A stretch of DNA of 64,000 nucleotides. It comes from Streptomyces sp. NBC_01262. GTDB lineage: Bacteria; Actinomycetota; Actinomycetes; Streptomycetales; Streptomycetaceae. Positions 35,318 through 43,807 of this stretch are shown one piece after another. The notes under the pieces were generated by a model, which was not told where the DNA came from, did no database searches, and worked only from the letters and a program-made list of their open reading frames with translations. A program made the translations under genes and the position numbers. Location of the stretch: NCBI RefSeq assembly GCF_036226365.1, contig NZ_CP108462.1, forward strand, positions 5,471,501 through 5,535,500. Reading direction: 5' to 3'. Position 1 is the first letter of the stretch. Every line of letters starts with the position of its first letter.

Positions 35318-36751
35318 ATGGTGGACATGCTGATCGGTGGTGCCTGGACGCCCGCGGCCTCGGGCGCGGCCGAGGAGGTGACCTCCCCGTTCGACGGCGC
35401 GGCCGTCGGCGCGGTGCCGGTGGCCGGACTCAAGGACGTGGAGGCGGCGCTGTCGGCGGCCGAGGCGGGTGCGGCCGTGTGGCGTGCGACGCCCGCCCAC
35501 GAGCGGATGCGGATACTCTTCCGCGCAGCCGAACTGGCCGACCAGCGCGCCGCGGAGACAGCGCGGCTGATCAGCGCCGAGACCGGCAAGACGATCACCG
35601 AGGCGACCGGAGAGGCGGGCCGCTCCGGTGACATCATCCGGCTGGCCGCGTTCGAGGGCGCCCACCTCTACGGCGACACGCTGCCGCTGGACGCCAACCG
35701 GGGGACCGGGCACGACAAGATCGGGTTCACGGTCCACCAGCCGTGCGGGGTGGTCGTCGCCATCACCCCGTTCAACTACCCCGCGCTCCTGGTGCTGCAC
35801 AAGCTCGCACCCGCGCTGGCCGCCGGAAACGCCGTCGTGCTCAAGCCCGCCCGTACGACCCCGCTGACCGCGCTCGCGCTGGCCGCGTGCTTCGTCGACG
35901 CGGGGCTGCCCGACGGCGTGCTGTCCGTACTGACCGGGCCGGGCGGCGTACTCGGCGACGCGCTGGTCTCGGATCCCCGGGTGCGCAAGGTCTCCTTCAC
36001 CGGCTCGACCAGGACCGGCGAGCACATCACCCGCATGGCGGGCGTGAAGAAACTGTCGCTGGAGCTGGGGGCCTCCTGCCCGGTCGTGGTGCTGCCGGAC
36101 GCCGATCTGGAGGCCGCCGCCTCCGCGATCGCCCTCGGCGGCTACATCAACGCCGGCCAGGTCTGCATCTCCGTGCAACGCGTCATCACCCACCCGGCGA
36201 TCACTGCCGACTTCCTGGACGCGCTGGTGCCCAAGGTCCAGGCCATCCGCACCGGCGATCCCTCGTCGGCGGAGACCGGCATCGGCACGCTGATCACCCA
36301 GCAGGAGGCGGAACGCGTCCACGCGTCCATCGCCGACGCGGTCTCGGGCGGCGCCCGGCTGCTGACCGGCGGTGAGCGGGACGGCGCGGTCATCACGCCC
36401 GCGGTGGTCGCGGACGTGGCACCCGGCTCGCCGTTCAGCCAGGACGAACTGTTCGGCCCCGCCGTCGCCGTCAGCACCGCCGAGGACTGGCGCTCCGCGA
36501 TTGACCAGGCCAACGGCACCGCGTACGGGCTGGGCGCGGGCATCTTCACCGGCGACGTCAGCGGCGCCGTGCGGGCCATCCGGGAGATCGACGCGGGCAC
36601 CGTGCACATCAACTGGACGCCCCTGTGGCGTGCCGACCTGATGCCCTACGGCGGACTCAAGGGCAGCGGCATCGGCAAGGAGGGCGTGCGCGCCGCCGTC
36701 GAGGAGATGACCGAGGTCAAGACCGTCATCCTGCACGGCCGCCCCTGGTAG
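35318..36751 (+). CDS. NAD(P)-dependent aldehyde dehydrogenase
   Basis: The 477-aa product is a complete ALDH: Rossmann-type PFNYPALLVLHKLAPALAAG and the cofactor lysine in VVLKPARTTPL, FTGSTRTG, the catalytic glutamate in LELGASCPVVV, the catalytic cysteine in NAGQVCISVQRV and the C-terminal QDELFGPAVAV. It looks like the lactaldehyde/glycolaldehyde/succinate-semialdehyde type and not the CoA-dependent IolA, whose residues around the cysteine differ. It probably oxidises the aldehyde released by the aldolase encoded two genes downstream. The gap of 41 bp after the isomerase holds a modest ribosome binding site. Confidence 0.9.
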   Translation: MVDMLIGGAWTPAASGAAEEVTSPFDGAAVGAVPVAGLKDVEAALSAAEAGAAVWRATPAHERMRILFRAAELADQRAAETARLISAETGKTITEATGEAGRSGDIIRLAAFEGAHLYGDTLPLDANRGTGHDKIGFTVHQPCGVVVAITPFNYPALLVLHKLAPALAAGNAVVLKPARTTPLTALALAACFVDAGLPDGVLSVLTGPGGVLGDALVSDPRVRKVSFTGSTRTGEHITRMAGVKKLSLELGASCPVVVLPDADLEAAASAIALGGYINAGQVCISVQRVITHPAITADFLDALVPKVQAIRTGDPSSAETGIGTLITQQEAERVHASIADAVSGGARLLTGGERDGAVITPAVVADVAPGSPFSQDELFGPAVAVSTAEDWRSAIDQANGTAYGLGAGIFTGDVSGAVRAIREIDAGTVHINWTPLWRADLMPYGGLKGSGIGKEGVRAAVEEMTEVKTVILHGRPW

Positions 36752-36802
36752 CCCCCGCACCCGCTCTTCACGCCTGTCGTACCCAAGGAAGGAAAACCGC
36801 TC

Positions 36803-38770
36803 GTGAGCGCGTCTCACCCCGAACCCACCACACGGCTGACCGTGGCCCAGGCCACCGTCGCCTACCTCTCCCACCAGTACAGCGACGCCGACGGCGAGCG
36901 GCGGCGGCTCATCCCGGCCACCCTCGGCATCTTCGGCCACGGCAACGTCGCCGGACTCGGCCAGGCGCTGGACCAGCTCTCGGACCGGATGCCGTTCGTC
37001 CAGGGCCGCAACGAGCAGGCGCTCGTCCACATCGCCACCGGGTACGCCAAGCACGCCCGCCGCCACGCCACCCTCGCCGTCACCGCCTCGGTCGGGCCCG
37101 GCGCGCTCAACATGGTCACCGGTGCGGGCCTGGCCACCGTCAACCGGCTGCCGGTGCTGCTGCTCCCCGGCGACACCTACGCGACCCGCCGTCAGGGCCC
37201 GGTGCTGCAGCAGCTCCAGCACCCCATCGAGGCGGACGTCTCCGTCAACGACGCGTTCCGGCCGGTATCCCGCTTCTTCGACCGGATCACCCGGCCCGAG
37301 CAGCTGCTCACCGCCCTCCCGGCGGCGATGCGGGTGCTCGCCGACCCCGTCCAGGCCGGCGCCGTCGTGCTCTCGCTGCCGCAGGACGTGCAGTCGCACG
37401 CCTACGACTTCCCGACCGCGTTCTTCAGCGACACCGTCTGGCGGATCCGCCGCCCGGCCGCCGACCCGGACGAGGTGACGCAGGTCGCGGAGCTGCTCGC
37501 ACAGGCCGAGCGGCCGCTGATCATCGCGGGCGGGGGCGTCATCTACTCCGGCGCCACGCCCGAGCTGGAGCGGCTGGCCGAACTGGCGGGCATCCCGGTC
37601 ACCGAGACCTTCGGCGGCAAGGGCGCCGTCCAGCGGCGCGCCTGGTGGCAGCTGGGCGGCATCGGTCTCGAAGGCACCCCCGCCGTCAACGAACTGGCGC
37701 GCGAGGCGGACTTCGTCCTCACCGTGGGCTCCCGGCTCACCGATTTCGCCACCGCCTCGCACTCGCTCTTCCAGCATCCCGACGTGCGCTTCGCCAGCAT
37801 CAACCTGGACATCCAGGACGCGGGGCGGCTGGGTGCGACCGGCATCGTGGCCGACGCCAAGCGCGCACTGGCCGCGCTCGCCGACGAGCTCGAAGCCCGG
37901 CGGATCGCCGCCCCCGCCGCCTGGCGGCAGCGCGTCGAAGCGGCGAACGCCGAGTGGACCCCGGTACGCGCCCAGGTCATCGACCCGCGCGTCCCGTTCG
38001 ACAAGACCGCGGTGCCCGACGGCTCCGACGTCGTCACCGACACGGACGCGGTGCTGACCCAGGGCCAGCTCATCGGCCTGCTGCAGGAGCACGCCCAGCC
38101 CGGGGACACCGTCATCGCCGCCGCCGGAGGACCGCCCGGAGACCTGCAGAAGGTCTGGGACGCCACCGAGGGCCGCAACTGCCACCTGGAGTTCGGCTTC
38201 TCCTGCATGGGCTACGAACTGCCCGCCGCGATCGGCGTCAGACTGGCCGAACCCCGGCCGGAGGCCCGCGTCACCACCTTCATCGGCGACGGCACCTTCC
38301 TGATGGCGCCCACCGAACTGGTCACCGCCGCGCAGGAACGCGCAGCCGTCACCATCGTCATCGCCGAGAACCACGGCTACCAGGTCATCCACCGCCTCCA
38401 GATGGGCCGCAGCGGCGCCGAGTTCGGCAACGAGTTCCGCTACCGGGACGTCCCGCTGGACCTCACCGACGGCAAACCCGCCAGGCTGGAGAGCGACTAC
38501 CTCGACGTCGACCTGGTCGGCATCGCCGCCGGGCTGGGCGCGCGCGCCCTCCGGGCCACCACGGCCGACGAGGTCGCCGAGGCGCTCGCCTCGACCCGGG
38601 GACACCAGGGCCCGGTGGTCATCGTCGTCCCGGTGATCCCGCACGCCGACCTGCCCGGCGCGGGCGTCTGGTGGGACGTGGCACCCGCCGAGGTCGCCGA
38701 CCAGCCGGCCGTGGCCGCGCTGCGTGCCGAGTACGAGACCGGCCTCGCCGGACAGAGGTGGTTCGGATGA
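36803..38770 (+). CDS. iolD: IolD: 3D-(3,5/4)-trihydroxycyclohexane-1,2-dione hydrolase, thiamine-diphosphate dependent
   Basis: The GTG at 36803 follows AAGGAAGG; 655 aa is the normal IolD length. N-terminal Pyr domain: GIFGHGNVAGLGQAL and the catalytic glutamate in GRNEQALVHIA. Middle domain: IIAGGGVIYSGA. C-terminal PP domain: FGFSCMGYELPAAIG, then the TDP/Mg motif FIGDGTFLMAPTEL ending at NHGYQ. IolD opens the ring of diketo-inositol to 5-deoxyglucuronate. Other TDP enzymes (acetolactate synthase, glyoxylate carboligase) lack the GIFGHGNV opening. It is the strongest pathway marker in the operon. Confidence 0.88.
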   Translation: MSASHPEPTTRLTVAQATVAYLSHQYSDADGERRRLIPATLGIFGHGNVAGLGQALDQLSDRMPFVQGRNEQALVHIATGYAKHARRHATLAVTASVGPGALNMVTGAGLATVNRLPVLLLPGDTYATRRQGPVLQQLQHPIEADVSVNDAFRPVSRFFDRITRPEQLLTALPAAMRVLADPVQAGAVVLSLPQDVQSHAYDFPTAFFSDTVWRIRRPAADPDEVTQVAELLAQAERPLIIAGGGVIYSGATPELERLAELAGIPVTETFGGKGAVQRRAWWQLGGIGLEGTPAVNELAREADFVLTVGSRLTDFATASHSLFQHPDVRFASINLDIQDAGRLGATGIVADAKRALAALADELEARRIAAPAAWRQRVEAANAEWTPVRAQVIDPRVPFDKTAVPDGSDVVTDTDAVLTQGQLIGLLQEHAQPGDTVIAAAGGPPGDLQKVWDATEGRNCHLEFGFSCMGYELPAAIGVRLAEPRPEARVTTFIGDGTFLMAPTELVTAAQERAAVTIVIAENHGYQVIHRLQMGRSGAEFGNEFRYRDVPLDLTDGKPARLESDYLDVDLVGIAAGLGARALRATTADEVAEALASTRGHQGPVVIVVPVIPHADLPGAGVWWDVAPAEVADQPAVAALRAEYETGLAGQRWFG

Positions 38771-39591
38771 GTTCCTCGCCACTGACCCCTTCGCCACTGA
38801 CCCCCTCGCCACTGATCCCTTCGCCGCTGGACCACGGGCGCCTGCGCCGGCGGCTGGCCGCCGGGGAGACGACGGTGGGCACCTTCATCGGCACTGCTTC
38901 GGCCGTCGCGGGCGAGGTCTGCGCGGCCGCCGGCGTCGACTGGGTGCTGCTCGACCTGGAACACGGCGCGGGCGGCGAGGAGCAGTTGCGCGCCCTCGTC
39001 CCGGCCGCCGCCGCATACGGGGTGCCGACCGTCGTCCGCGTGGAGTCCGCCGCGCGCATCCGCGTCGGGCGGGTGCTCGACCTGGGCGCGGCCGGTGTGA
39101 TGCTGCCGCGCCTGGACAGCGCGGACGAGGTCGCCGCCGCGCTGCGGCACCTGCGCTACCCGCCGCTCGGCGACCGGGGCGTGGCCACGTACAACCGGGC
39201 CTGCCGCTTCGGGATGGATCCCGACGCGCTGGACCGCAGCGACGATGAGCTCCTCGGCGTGGTGCAGATCGAGTCGGTGGCCGCACTGGGCGAGGTCGAG
39301 AAGATCGCCGCACTGGACGGCGCCGACGTGCTCTTCGTCGGCCCGCGTGATCTCAGCCACGACCTCGGCGTCCCCGGACAGTTCACCGCCCCCAGCTACG
39401 TCGCGGCACTCGACAGGGTCCGCGCCGCCGCTGCCGCGCACGGCAAGGCTTGCGGCCTGCTGGTCAACGACGGCGCCGCGGCGGCGGCCCGGATCGCCGA
39501 GGGCTGGACCTTCGTCGGTATCGGCTCCGACACGACGCTGCTCGCCGCCGCCGTCACCACCCACCTCGCCCAGGCACGCACCGCGTCCTGA
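38767..39591 (+). CDS. HpcH/HpaI-family class II aldolase
   Basis: ATG overlaps the iolD stop (ATGA); 274 aa. The family pattern is clear: GTFIGTASAVAGEV, VDWVLLDLEHG (with the catalytic His-type position in EHG), VVRVESAARIRVGRVLDLGA, GVMLPRLDSADE, the metal-binding Glu in VVQIESVAAL and FVGPRDLSHDLG. These Mg/Mn aldolases cleave 4-hydroxy-2-oxoacids to pyruvate and an aldehyde. Canonical inositol pathways use the unrelated IolJ, so its place here suggests a different lower branch. Oddity: the first 20 residues are four SPLTP-like repeats encoded by 15-bp tandem repeats, so translation might begin later. Confidence 0.88.
   Translation: MSSSPLTPSPLTPSPLIPSPLDHGRLRRRLAAGETTVGTFIGTASAVAGEVCAAAGVDWVLLDLEHGAGGEEQLRALVPAAAAYGVPTVVRVESAARIRVGRVLDLGAAGVMLPRLDSADEVAAALRHLRYPPLGDRGVATYNRACRFGMDPDALDRSDDELLGVVQIESVAALGEVEKIAALDGADVLFVGPRDLSHDLGVPGQFTAPSYVAALDRVRAAAAAHGKACGLLVNDGAAAAARIAEGWTFVGIGSDTTLLAAAVTTHLAQARTAS
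38772..38832 (+). repeat. Four tandem 15-bp repeats at the start of the aldolase gene
   Basis: Four near-identical units of the type TCGCCACTGACCCCT encode SPLTP, SPLTP, SPLIP and SPLDH. The unit length keeps the frame, so gain or loss of copies would change only the N-terminal extension. Confidence 0.8.
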
Positions 39592-39611
39592 CCACCTCTG
39601 GAGCATCAATC

Positions 39612-40871
39612 ATGGACAACGGTCACCACTCCGACGGCTCCGACGGCGCGGCAACGCTGGGCGTGGGCCTGATCAGCGTCGGCTGGATGGGCAAGCTGCA
39701 CACCCGCGCCTACCAGGCCATCCCCGTCGTCTACCCCGAACTCGGCGTACGACCCCGGCTGGTGCGCGCCGCCGACACCGCGCCCGACCGCGCCGCCTAC
39801 GCCCGCGAGGTGCTCGGCTACGCCCGCGCCTCCGCCGACTACCGTGACGTCCTCGCCGACCCCGAGGTCGACGTGGTCTCCATCTGCGGGCCCAACCATG
39901 TGCACCGCGAGATCGCGGTCGCCGCCGCCAAGGCGGGCAAGCCGTTCTGGATCGAGAAGCCGGTCGGACGGGACGTCACCGAGACCGCCGACGTCGCCGC
40001 CGCCGCGCGGGAAGCCGGCGTCGAGACCTCCGTCGGCTACAACTACCGTGGCGCCCCCGCCGTCGAGCGCATCCGCGAACTGATCGCGGACGGCACGCTC
40101 GGCCGGATCACCAACATCCGCTCCGTTTTCTACTGCGGCTACGCGGCCGAGCCCAAGGGCGCCCTGTCCTGGCGCTTCCGCCGCGAGTTCGCCGGCAGCG
40201 GCGCACTCGGCGACCTGCTCAGCCACGTCGTCGACCTCGTCCAGTACGTCGTCGGGCCGATCGGCGAGGTCAGCTCGCTGCTCTCCACCGTGCACACCGA
40301 GCGCCCGATCCTGCCCATGGGCTCCGGTACGCACTTCGCCGTCATCGAGGACGGCGAGATGGCGCCGGTGGAGAACGACGACCACGCCGCCGCCCTGGTC
40401 CGCTTCGCCCCCGGCCCGTACACCACAGGCGCCGTCGGCACCATCGAGGCGTCCCGCGTCATCGTCGGCCCGCAGTGCGGACTCGCCATCGAGGTCTACG
40501 GCACCGAGGGCTCCGCGTCCTGGAACTTCGAGCAGCTGAACGAGTTCCGGCTCTGCCTCGGGCGCGGCGGACCCAACGTCGGATACACCACGGTCCTCGC
40601 CAACGCCTCGATGGGCGACTACTCCCGGTTCCAGCCGGGACCGGCCAACAGCATGGGCTTCGACGACCTCAAGGTGATAGAGGCCAAGAAGTTCCTCACC
40701 GCGCTGACCGGCGGCGCACGGCTGGGCGCCACCATCCACGACGCCCACCAGGACGCCCAGGTCCTCGCCGCCGTCGCCGCCTCGTCCGAGGACGGACTCT
40801 GGCATCCCGTGAGCACCGTCCCGGACGCCACTTACGGACGGCAGCCGCACGCCGAGGCGACGCATGCCTAG
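39612..40871 (+). CDS. Gfo/Idh/MocA-family oxidoreductase (first of two)
   Basis: The 419-aa protein has the Rossmann opening LGVGLISVGWMGKLHTRAY, PEVDVVSICGPNHVHREIA and the signature WIEKPVGRD. The alpha/beta domain follows with VGYNYRGAPAVERI and GSGALGDLLSHVVDLVQY (catalytic Asp/His region), where inositol dehydrogenases have GGGxxxDxGxHxxD. It is longer than IolG and closer in size to scyllo-inositol or inosose dehydrogenases. NAD(P)-dependent oxidation of a cyclitol or sugar is expected. The gene follows the aldolase after 20 bp and overlaps the next by eight bases. Confidence 0.87.
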   Translation: MDNGHHSDGSDGAATLGVGLISVGWMGKLHTRAYQAIPVVYPELGVRPRLVRAADTAPDRAAYAREVLGYARASADYRDVLADPEVDVVSICGPNHVHREIAVAAAKAGKPFWIEKPVGRDVTETADVAAAAREAGVETSVGYNYRGAPAVERIRELIADGTLGRITNIRSVFYCGYAAEPKGALSWRFRREFAGSGALGDLLSHVVDLVQYVVGPIGEVSSLLSTVHTERPILPMGSGTHFAVIEDGEMAPVENDDHAAALVRFAPGPYTTGAVGTIEASRVIVGPQCGLAIEVYGTEGSASWNFEQLNEFRLCLGRGGPNVGYTTVLANASMGDYSRFQPGPANSMGFDDLKVIEAKKFLTALTGGARLGATIHDAHQDAQVLAAVAASSEDGLWHPVSTVPDATYGRQPHAEATHA

Positions 40872-41856
40872 TACGACGGTGTCCGAGCCCACCGTCGTCG
40901 CCCTCGGCGTCGTCGATCCCGCCCTGGTGGCGGAACCGCTGCGGGGGAGGGCCGCCTTCGTGGCCCACCCCGGGCCGGAGGACCTGGCCGCGGCCGTCGG
41001 CGCGATCGTCCGCGCCGACGCCGTGGTCGACCGGGACGTGCTGGACCGGATGCCCAACCTCCGCGTACTTGCCCGCACCGGGGTCGGCGTGGACCTGGTG
41101 GACATGGCCGAGGCGAGTGTGCGCGGCATCGCGGTCGTCGTCACCCCGGACAGCGGCTCCCAGGCGGTCGCGGAGGGCGTACTGGGGATGGCGCTGCACC
41201 TGGTCAAGCGATTCGGACCGCTCACCGAGCTGGTCCGGGACGGGCAGTGGGCGCGGCGCGCGGAGGTCACCGTCGGCGACCTGTGCGGGGCGACCATCGG
41301 CATCGTCGGCTACGGCCGCATCGGGCGGCGGGTCGCCGCACTCGCGGAGGCGTTCGGGATGCGGGTGCTCGCGCACGACCCGTTCGCCGCGCCCCCGGAC
41401 GCGGTCAACTGCCCCGATCTGGACGAGCTGGCCGCGCGCAGCGACGTCATCACCCTGCATGTGCCGCTCACCGACGCCACCCGCCACCTGGTGGACCGCC
41501 GGTTCCTGGCGTCCGTCAAGCCCGGGGCGGTGCTGGTGAACTGCGGTCGCGGGGGACTGGTGGACCTGGACGCCGTGCGGGACGCGCTCGTCGAGGCCCG
41601 GCTCTCCGGCGTCGGCCTGGATGTCTACGACCCCGAGCCTCCCGTCCACCACCCGCTCTTCGACCACCCTGACGTACTGCTCACCCCGCACCTGATGGGA
41701 CTGAGCACCCGTGCCACGGCCGCGACCTTCGCCGACGCGGCCCGGGGCGTCGCCGATGTACTGGCCGGACGGCGTCCGGCCGCGCTTGCCAACCCCGACT
41801 GGCTCGCCAACCCCGAATGGGCGGCCCTCGTCCGTTCCGAGGAGAGATCACGATGA
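40864..41856 (+). CDS. D-isomer-specific 2-hydroxyacid dehydrogenase (SerA-like)
   Basis: The 330-aa protein shows the family set: RTGVGVDLVDMAEAS, the NAD-binding GIVGYGRIGRRVAALAEAFG, LHVPLTDATRHLVD, NCGRGGLVDLDAV (catalytic Arg and neighbour), YDPEPP (Glu) and TPHLMGLS (catalytic His). It lacks the ACT domain of true phosphoglycerate dehydrogenase. It probably reduces or oxidises a 2-keto/2-hydroxy acid formed by ring opening or by the aldolase. It overlaps both neighbouring genes, so it is part of the operon and not a serine pathway gene. Confidence 0.88.
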   Translation: MPSTTVSEPTVVALGVVDPALVAEPLRGRAAFVAHPGPEDLAAAVGAIVRADAVVDRDVLDRMPNLRVLARTGVGVDLVDMAEASVRGIAVVVTPDSGSQAVAEGVLGMALHLVKRFGPLTELVRDGQWARRAEVTVGDLCGATIGIVGYGRIGRRVAALAEAFGMRVLAHDPFAAPPDAVNCPDLDELAARSDVITLHVPLTDATRHLVDRRFLASVKPGAVLVNCGRGGLVDLDAVRDALVEARLSGVGLDVYDPEPPVHHPLFDHPDVLLTPHLMGLSTRATAATFADAARGVADVLAGRRPAALANPDWLANPEWAALVRSEERSR

Positions 41857-42629
41857 CACTGCTGGACGACAAGGTCGTACTGGTCAGCGGAGGCAGTCAG
41901 GGCCTCGGCGCCGCCGTCGCCCGGGCCGCGGCCCGCGAGGGCGCGTCGGTGGCCGTCACCGGCCGCCGTGCCGAGCCCGGCGAGGCGCTGGTCGCGGAGC
42001 TCACCGCCACGGGGGCCCAGGCCGCCTTCGTACGGACCGATGTCGCCGACGTCGCGCAGGCCCAGGCATCGGTGGCCGCCACGGTGAGCCGGTTCGGGCG
42101 GGTGGACTGCCTGGTCAACTGCGCGGGCCTGACCACACGCGGTTCGCTCCTGGACACCTCGCCGGAGCTGTTCGACGCGCACATGGCCATCAACCTGCGC
42201 GCACCGTTCTTCCTGATGCAGGGCGCCGTCGCCGACATGCTCTCCCGGCAGGCCGCCGGGACGATCGTCAACATCTCCTCCACCTCGGCGCACTGCGGCC
42301 AGTCCTACCTCGCCCCGTATGTCGCCGCCAAGGCGGGGCTGACCGGACTCACCCGCAACGCGGCGCACGCCCACCGCTTCGACCGCATCCGCATCAACGG
42401 GCTGAACATCGGCTGGACGGACACCGAGGGCGAGGACGCCACCCAGCGCGCCTTCCACGGCGGCGGGGACGACTGGCGCGAACAGGCCGCGAAGAGCCTG
42501 CCCATGGGCCGCCTCGGGCGAGTCGGCGAGATCGCCGACTTCGTCGTCTTCCTGCTCTCCGAGCGCAGCGGCGTGGTCACCGGGTCGGTCATCGACTGGG
42601 ACCAGAACGTCATCGGCGCCATCAACTGA
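41853..42629 (+). CDS. Short-chain dehydrogenase/reductase (SDR)
   Basis: The 258-aa protein has the classical SDR layout: cofactor motif VSGGSQGLGAAVARAA, NCAGLTTRGS (NNAG equivalent), the catalytic serine in NISSTSAHCG, the YxxxK motif in YVAAKAGLTG and the C-terminal SVIDWDQNV, where GxxxxxDGG is typical. ATG overlaps the preceding stop. Members act on sugars, polyols or keto acids. Together with the two Gfo/Idh/MocA enzymes the operon encodes at least four oxidoreductases, suggesting it handles several stereoisomers. Confidence 0.9.
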   Translation: MTLLDDKVVLVSGGSQGLGAAVARAAAREGASVAVTGRRAEPGEALVAELTATGAQAAFVRTDVADVAQAQASVAATVSRFGRVDCLVNCAGLTTRGSLLDTSPELFDAHMAINLRAPFFLMQGAVADMLSRQAAGTIVNISSTSAHCGQSYLAPYVAAKAGLTGLTRNAAHAHRFDRIRINGLNIGWTDTEGEDATQRAFHGGGDDWREQAAKSLPMGRLGRVGEIADFVVFLLSERSGVVTGSVIDWDQNVIGAIN

Positions 42630-42645
42630 AAGGCTTGCACGCACC

Positions 42646-43647
42646 ATGAAAATCGGACTCATCGGCCTGGGCCGTATCGGCGCGTTCCACGCCCAGACGC
42701 TCAGCGGCCTGCCGTCCGTGGACACCCTCGTGGTCACGGACGCCGTTCCCGGTCGCGCCGCCGACATCGCCGGGAAGCTCGACGCCCATGCCGTCGACTC
42801 CACCACCGACCTGCTGGCCGCCGGCCTGGACGGCATCGTCATCGCCGCTGCCACCGACGCCCACCCAGCCCTGCTGGAGGCCGCCGTCGAGGCCGGACTG
42901 CCGGTCTTCTGCGAGAAGCCGGTCGCCGCGAACGCCGCCGAGGCCGCCCGGACGGCCCGTCGGCTCGCGGACCGGGGCGTCCCGATCCAGATCGGCTACC
43001 CGCGCCGCTTCGACGCCGGGTTCGTCGCCGCCCGCGAGGCCCTGCACAGCGGCGCTCTCGGCTGGCTGACCACGATCCGCTCCACCACCCTCGACCCGGC
43101 CCCGCCGCCGCGCGAGTACGCGGCCGTTTCCGGCGGCATCTTCCGCGACTGCAGCGTCCACGACTTCGACGCCGTGCGCTGGGTGACCGGCCGCGAGGTG
43201 GTCGAGGTCTACGCCACCGGCGGCAACCGCGGCGCGGAGTGGATCCGCGACCTCGGCGACGTCGACTCGGCCGCCACCATCCTCACCATGGACGACGGCA
43301 CCCTCGGCGTTGTCTCCAACACCCGCTACAACGCTCGCGGTCACGACGTCCGCCTGGAACTCCACGGCTCCCTCGACAGCATCGCCGCCGGCCTGGAGGA
43401 CAAGCTCCCGCTCCGCTCCGCCGAGCCCGGCACCACCTTCCCGTCCGGGGTCCCGCACACCTTCTTCATGGACCGCTTCGCCGACGCCTTCCGCGCCGAA
43501 CTCGCCGCCTTCACCGAGGTCGTCCGCGGCGACCGACCCTCCCCCTGCACCATCACCGACGCCGTGGAAACCGGCTGGGTCGCCGAAGCCGCCACCACCT
43601 CGCTCCGCGAACACCGCCCGGTCCGCATCGACGAGGTACGCCAGTGA
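42646..43647 (+). CDS. iolG: Gfo/Idh/MocA oxidoreductase, probable inositol 2-dehydrogenase
   Basis: The 333-aa product is the length of IolG. The Rossmann motif IGLIGLGRIGAFHAQTL is followed by VIAAATDAHPALLEAAV, FCEKPVAAN and QIGYPRRFDAGF. GGIFRDCSVHDFDAVRW carries the D-x3-H-x-x-D catalytic pattern of inositol dehydrogenases, and NTRYNARGHD comes further on. IolG oxidises myo-inositol to 2-keto-inositol with NAD+, the first step before dehydration and IolD. It is the last gene of the operon and ends about 50 bp before the repeat Q relic and the tRNA-like fragment that close the block. Confidence 0.82.
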   Translation: MKIGLIGLGRIGAFHAQTLSGLPSVDTLVVTDAVPGRAADIAGKLDAHAVDSTTDLLAAGLDGIVIAAATDAHPALLEAAVEAGLPVFCEKPVAANAAEAARTARRLADRGVPIQIGYPRRFDAGFVAAREALHSGALGWLTTIRSTTLDPAPPPREYAAVSGGIFRDCSVHDFDAVRWVTGREVVEVYATGGNRGAEWIRDLGDVDSAATILTMDDGTLGVVSNTRYNARGHDVRLELHGSLDSIAAGLEDKLPLRSAEPGTTFPSGVPHTFFMDRFADAFRAELAAFTEVVRGDRPSPCTITDAVETGWVAEAATTSLREHRPVRIDEVRQ

Positions 43648-43696
43648 CCACCCCGGTGCCCGTACTCTCCGCGCCCGCGGAGATGGGCCCCCTCCC

Positions 43697-43751
43697 CCGG
43701 CGCTGACCTGGCGGCCCGTCCGGCTGGGGCCCGAGCCCGCCGGCGGGGCCC
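43697..43751 (+). repeat. Repeat Q copy 3 (short)
   Basis: About 55 bp match the central part of repeat Q (GACCTGGCGGCCCGTCCGGC and CCGCCGGCGGGGCC) and abut the third tRNA-like fragment. The rest of the arm has been lost. Confidence 0.6.
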
Positions 43752-43792
43752 AATGCGTAGGTCTCGGGTTCGAATCCCGAAGGCGGCCCCAT
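43752..43792 (+). repeat. tRNA-Thr-like 3' fragment, probable attachment site, copy 3
   Basis: 41 bp matching 12073-12113 with one mismatch (GGCGGCCCCAT instead of GGCGGCTCCAT). The anticodon loop is cut off at its last two bases, so only the 3' anticodon strand, T-arm and acceptor remain. It marks the right end of the catabolic block. Confidence 0.75.
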
Positions 43793-43807
43793 AGTGAACC
43801 TCAGGTC

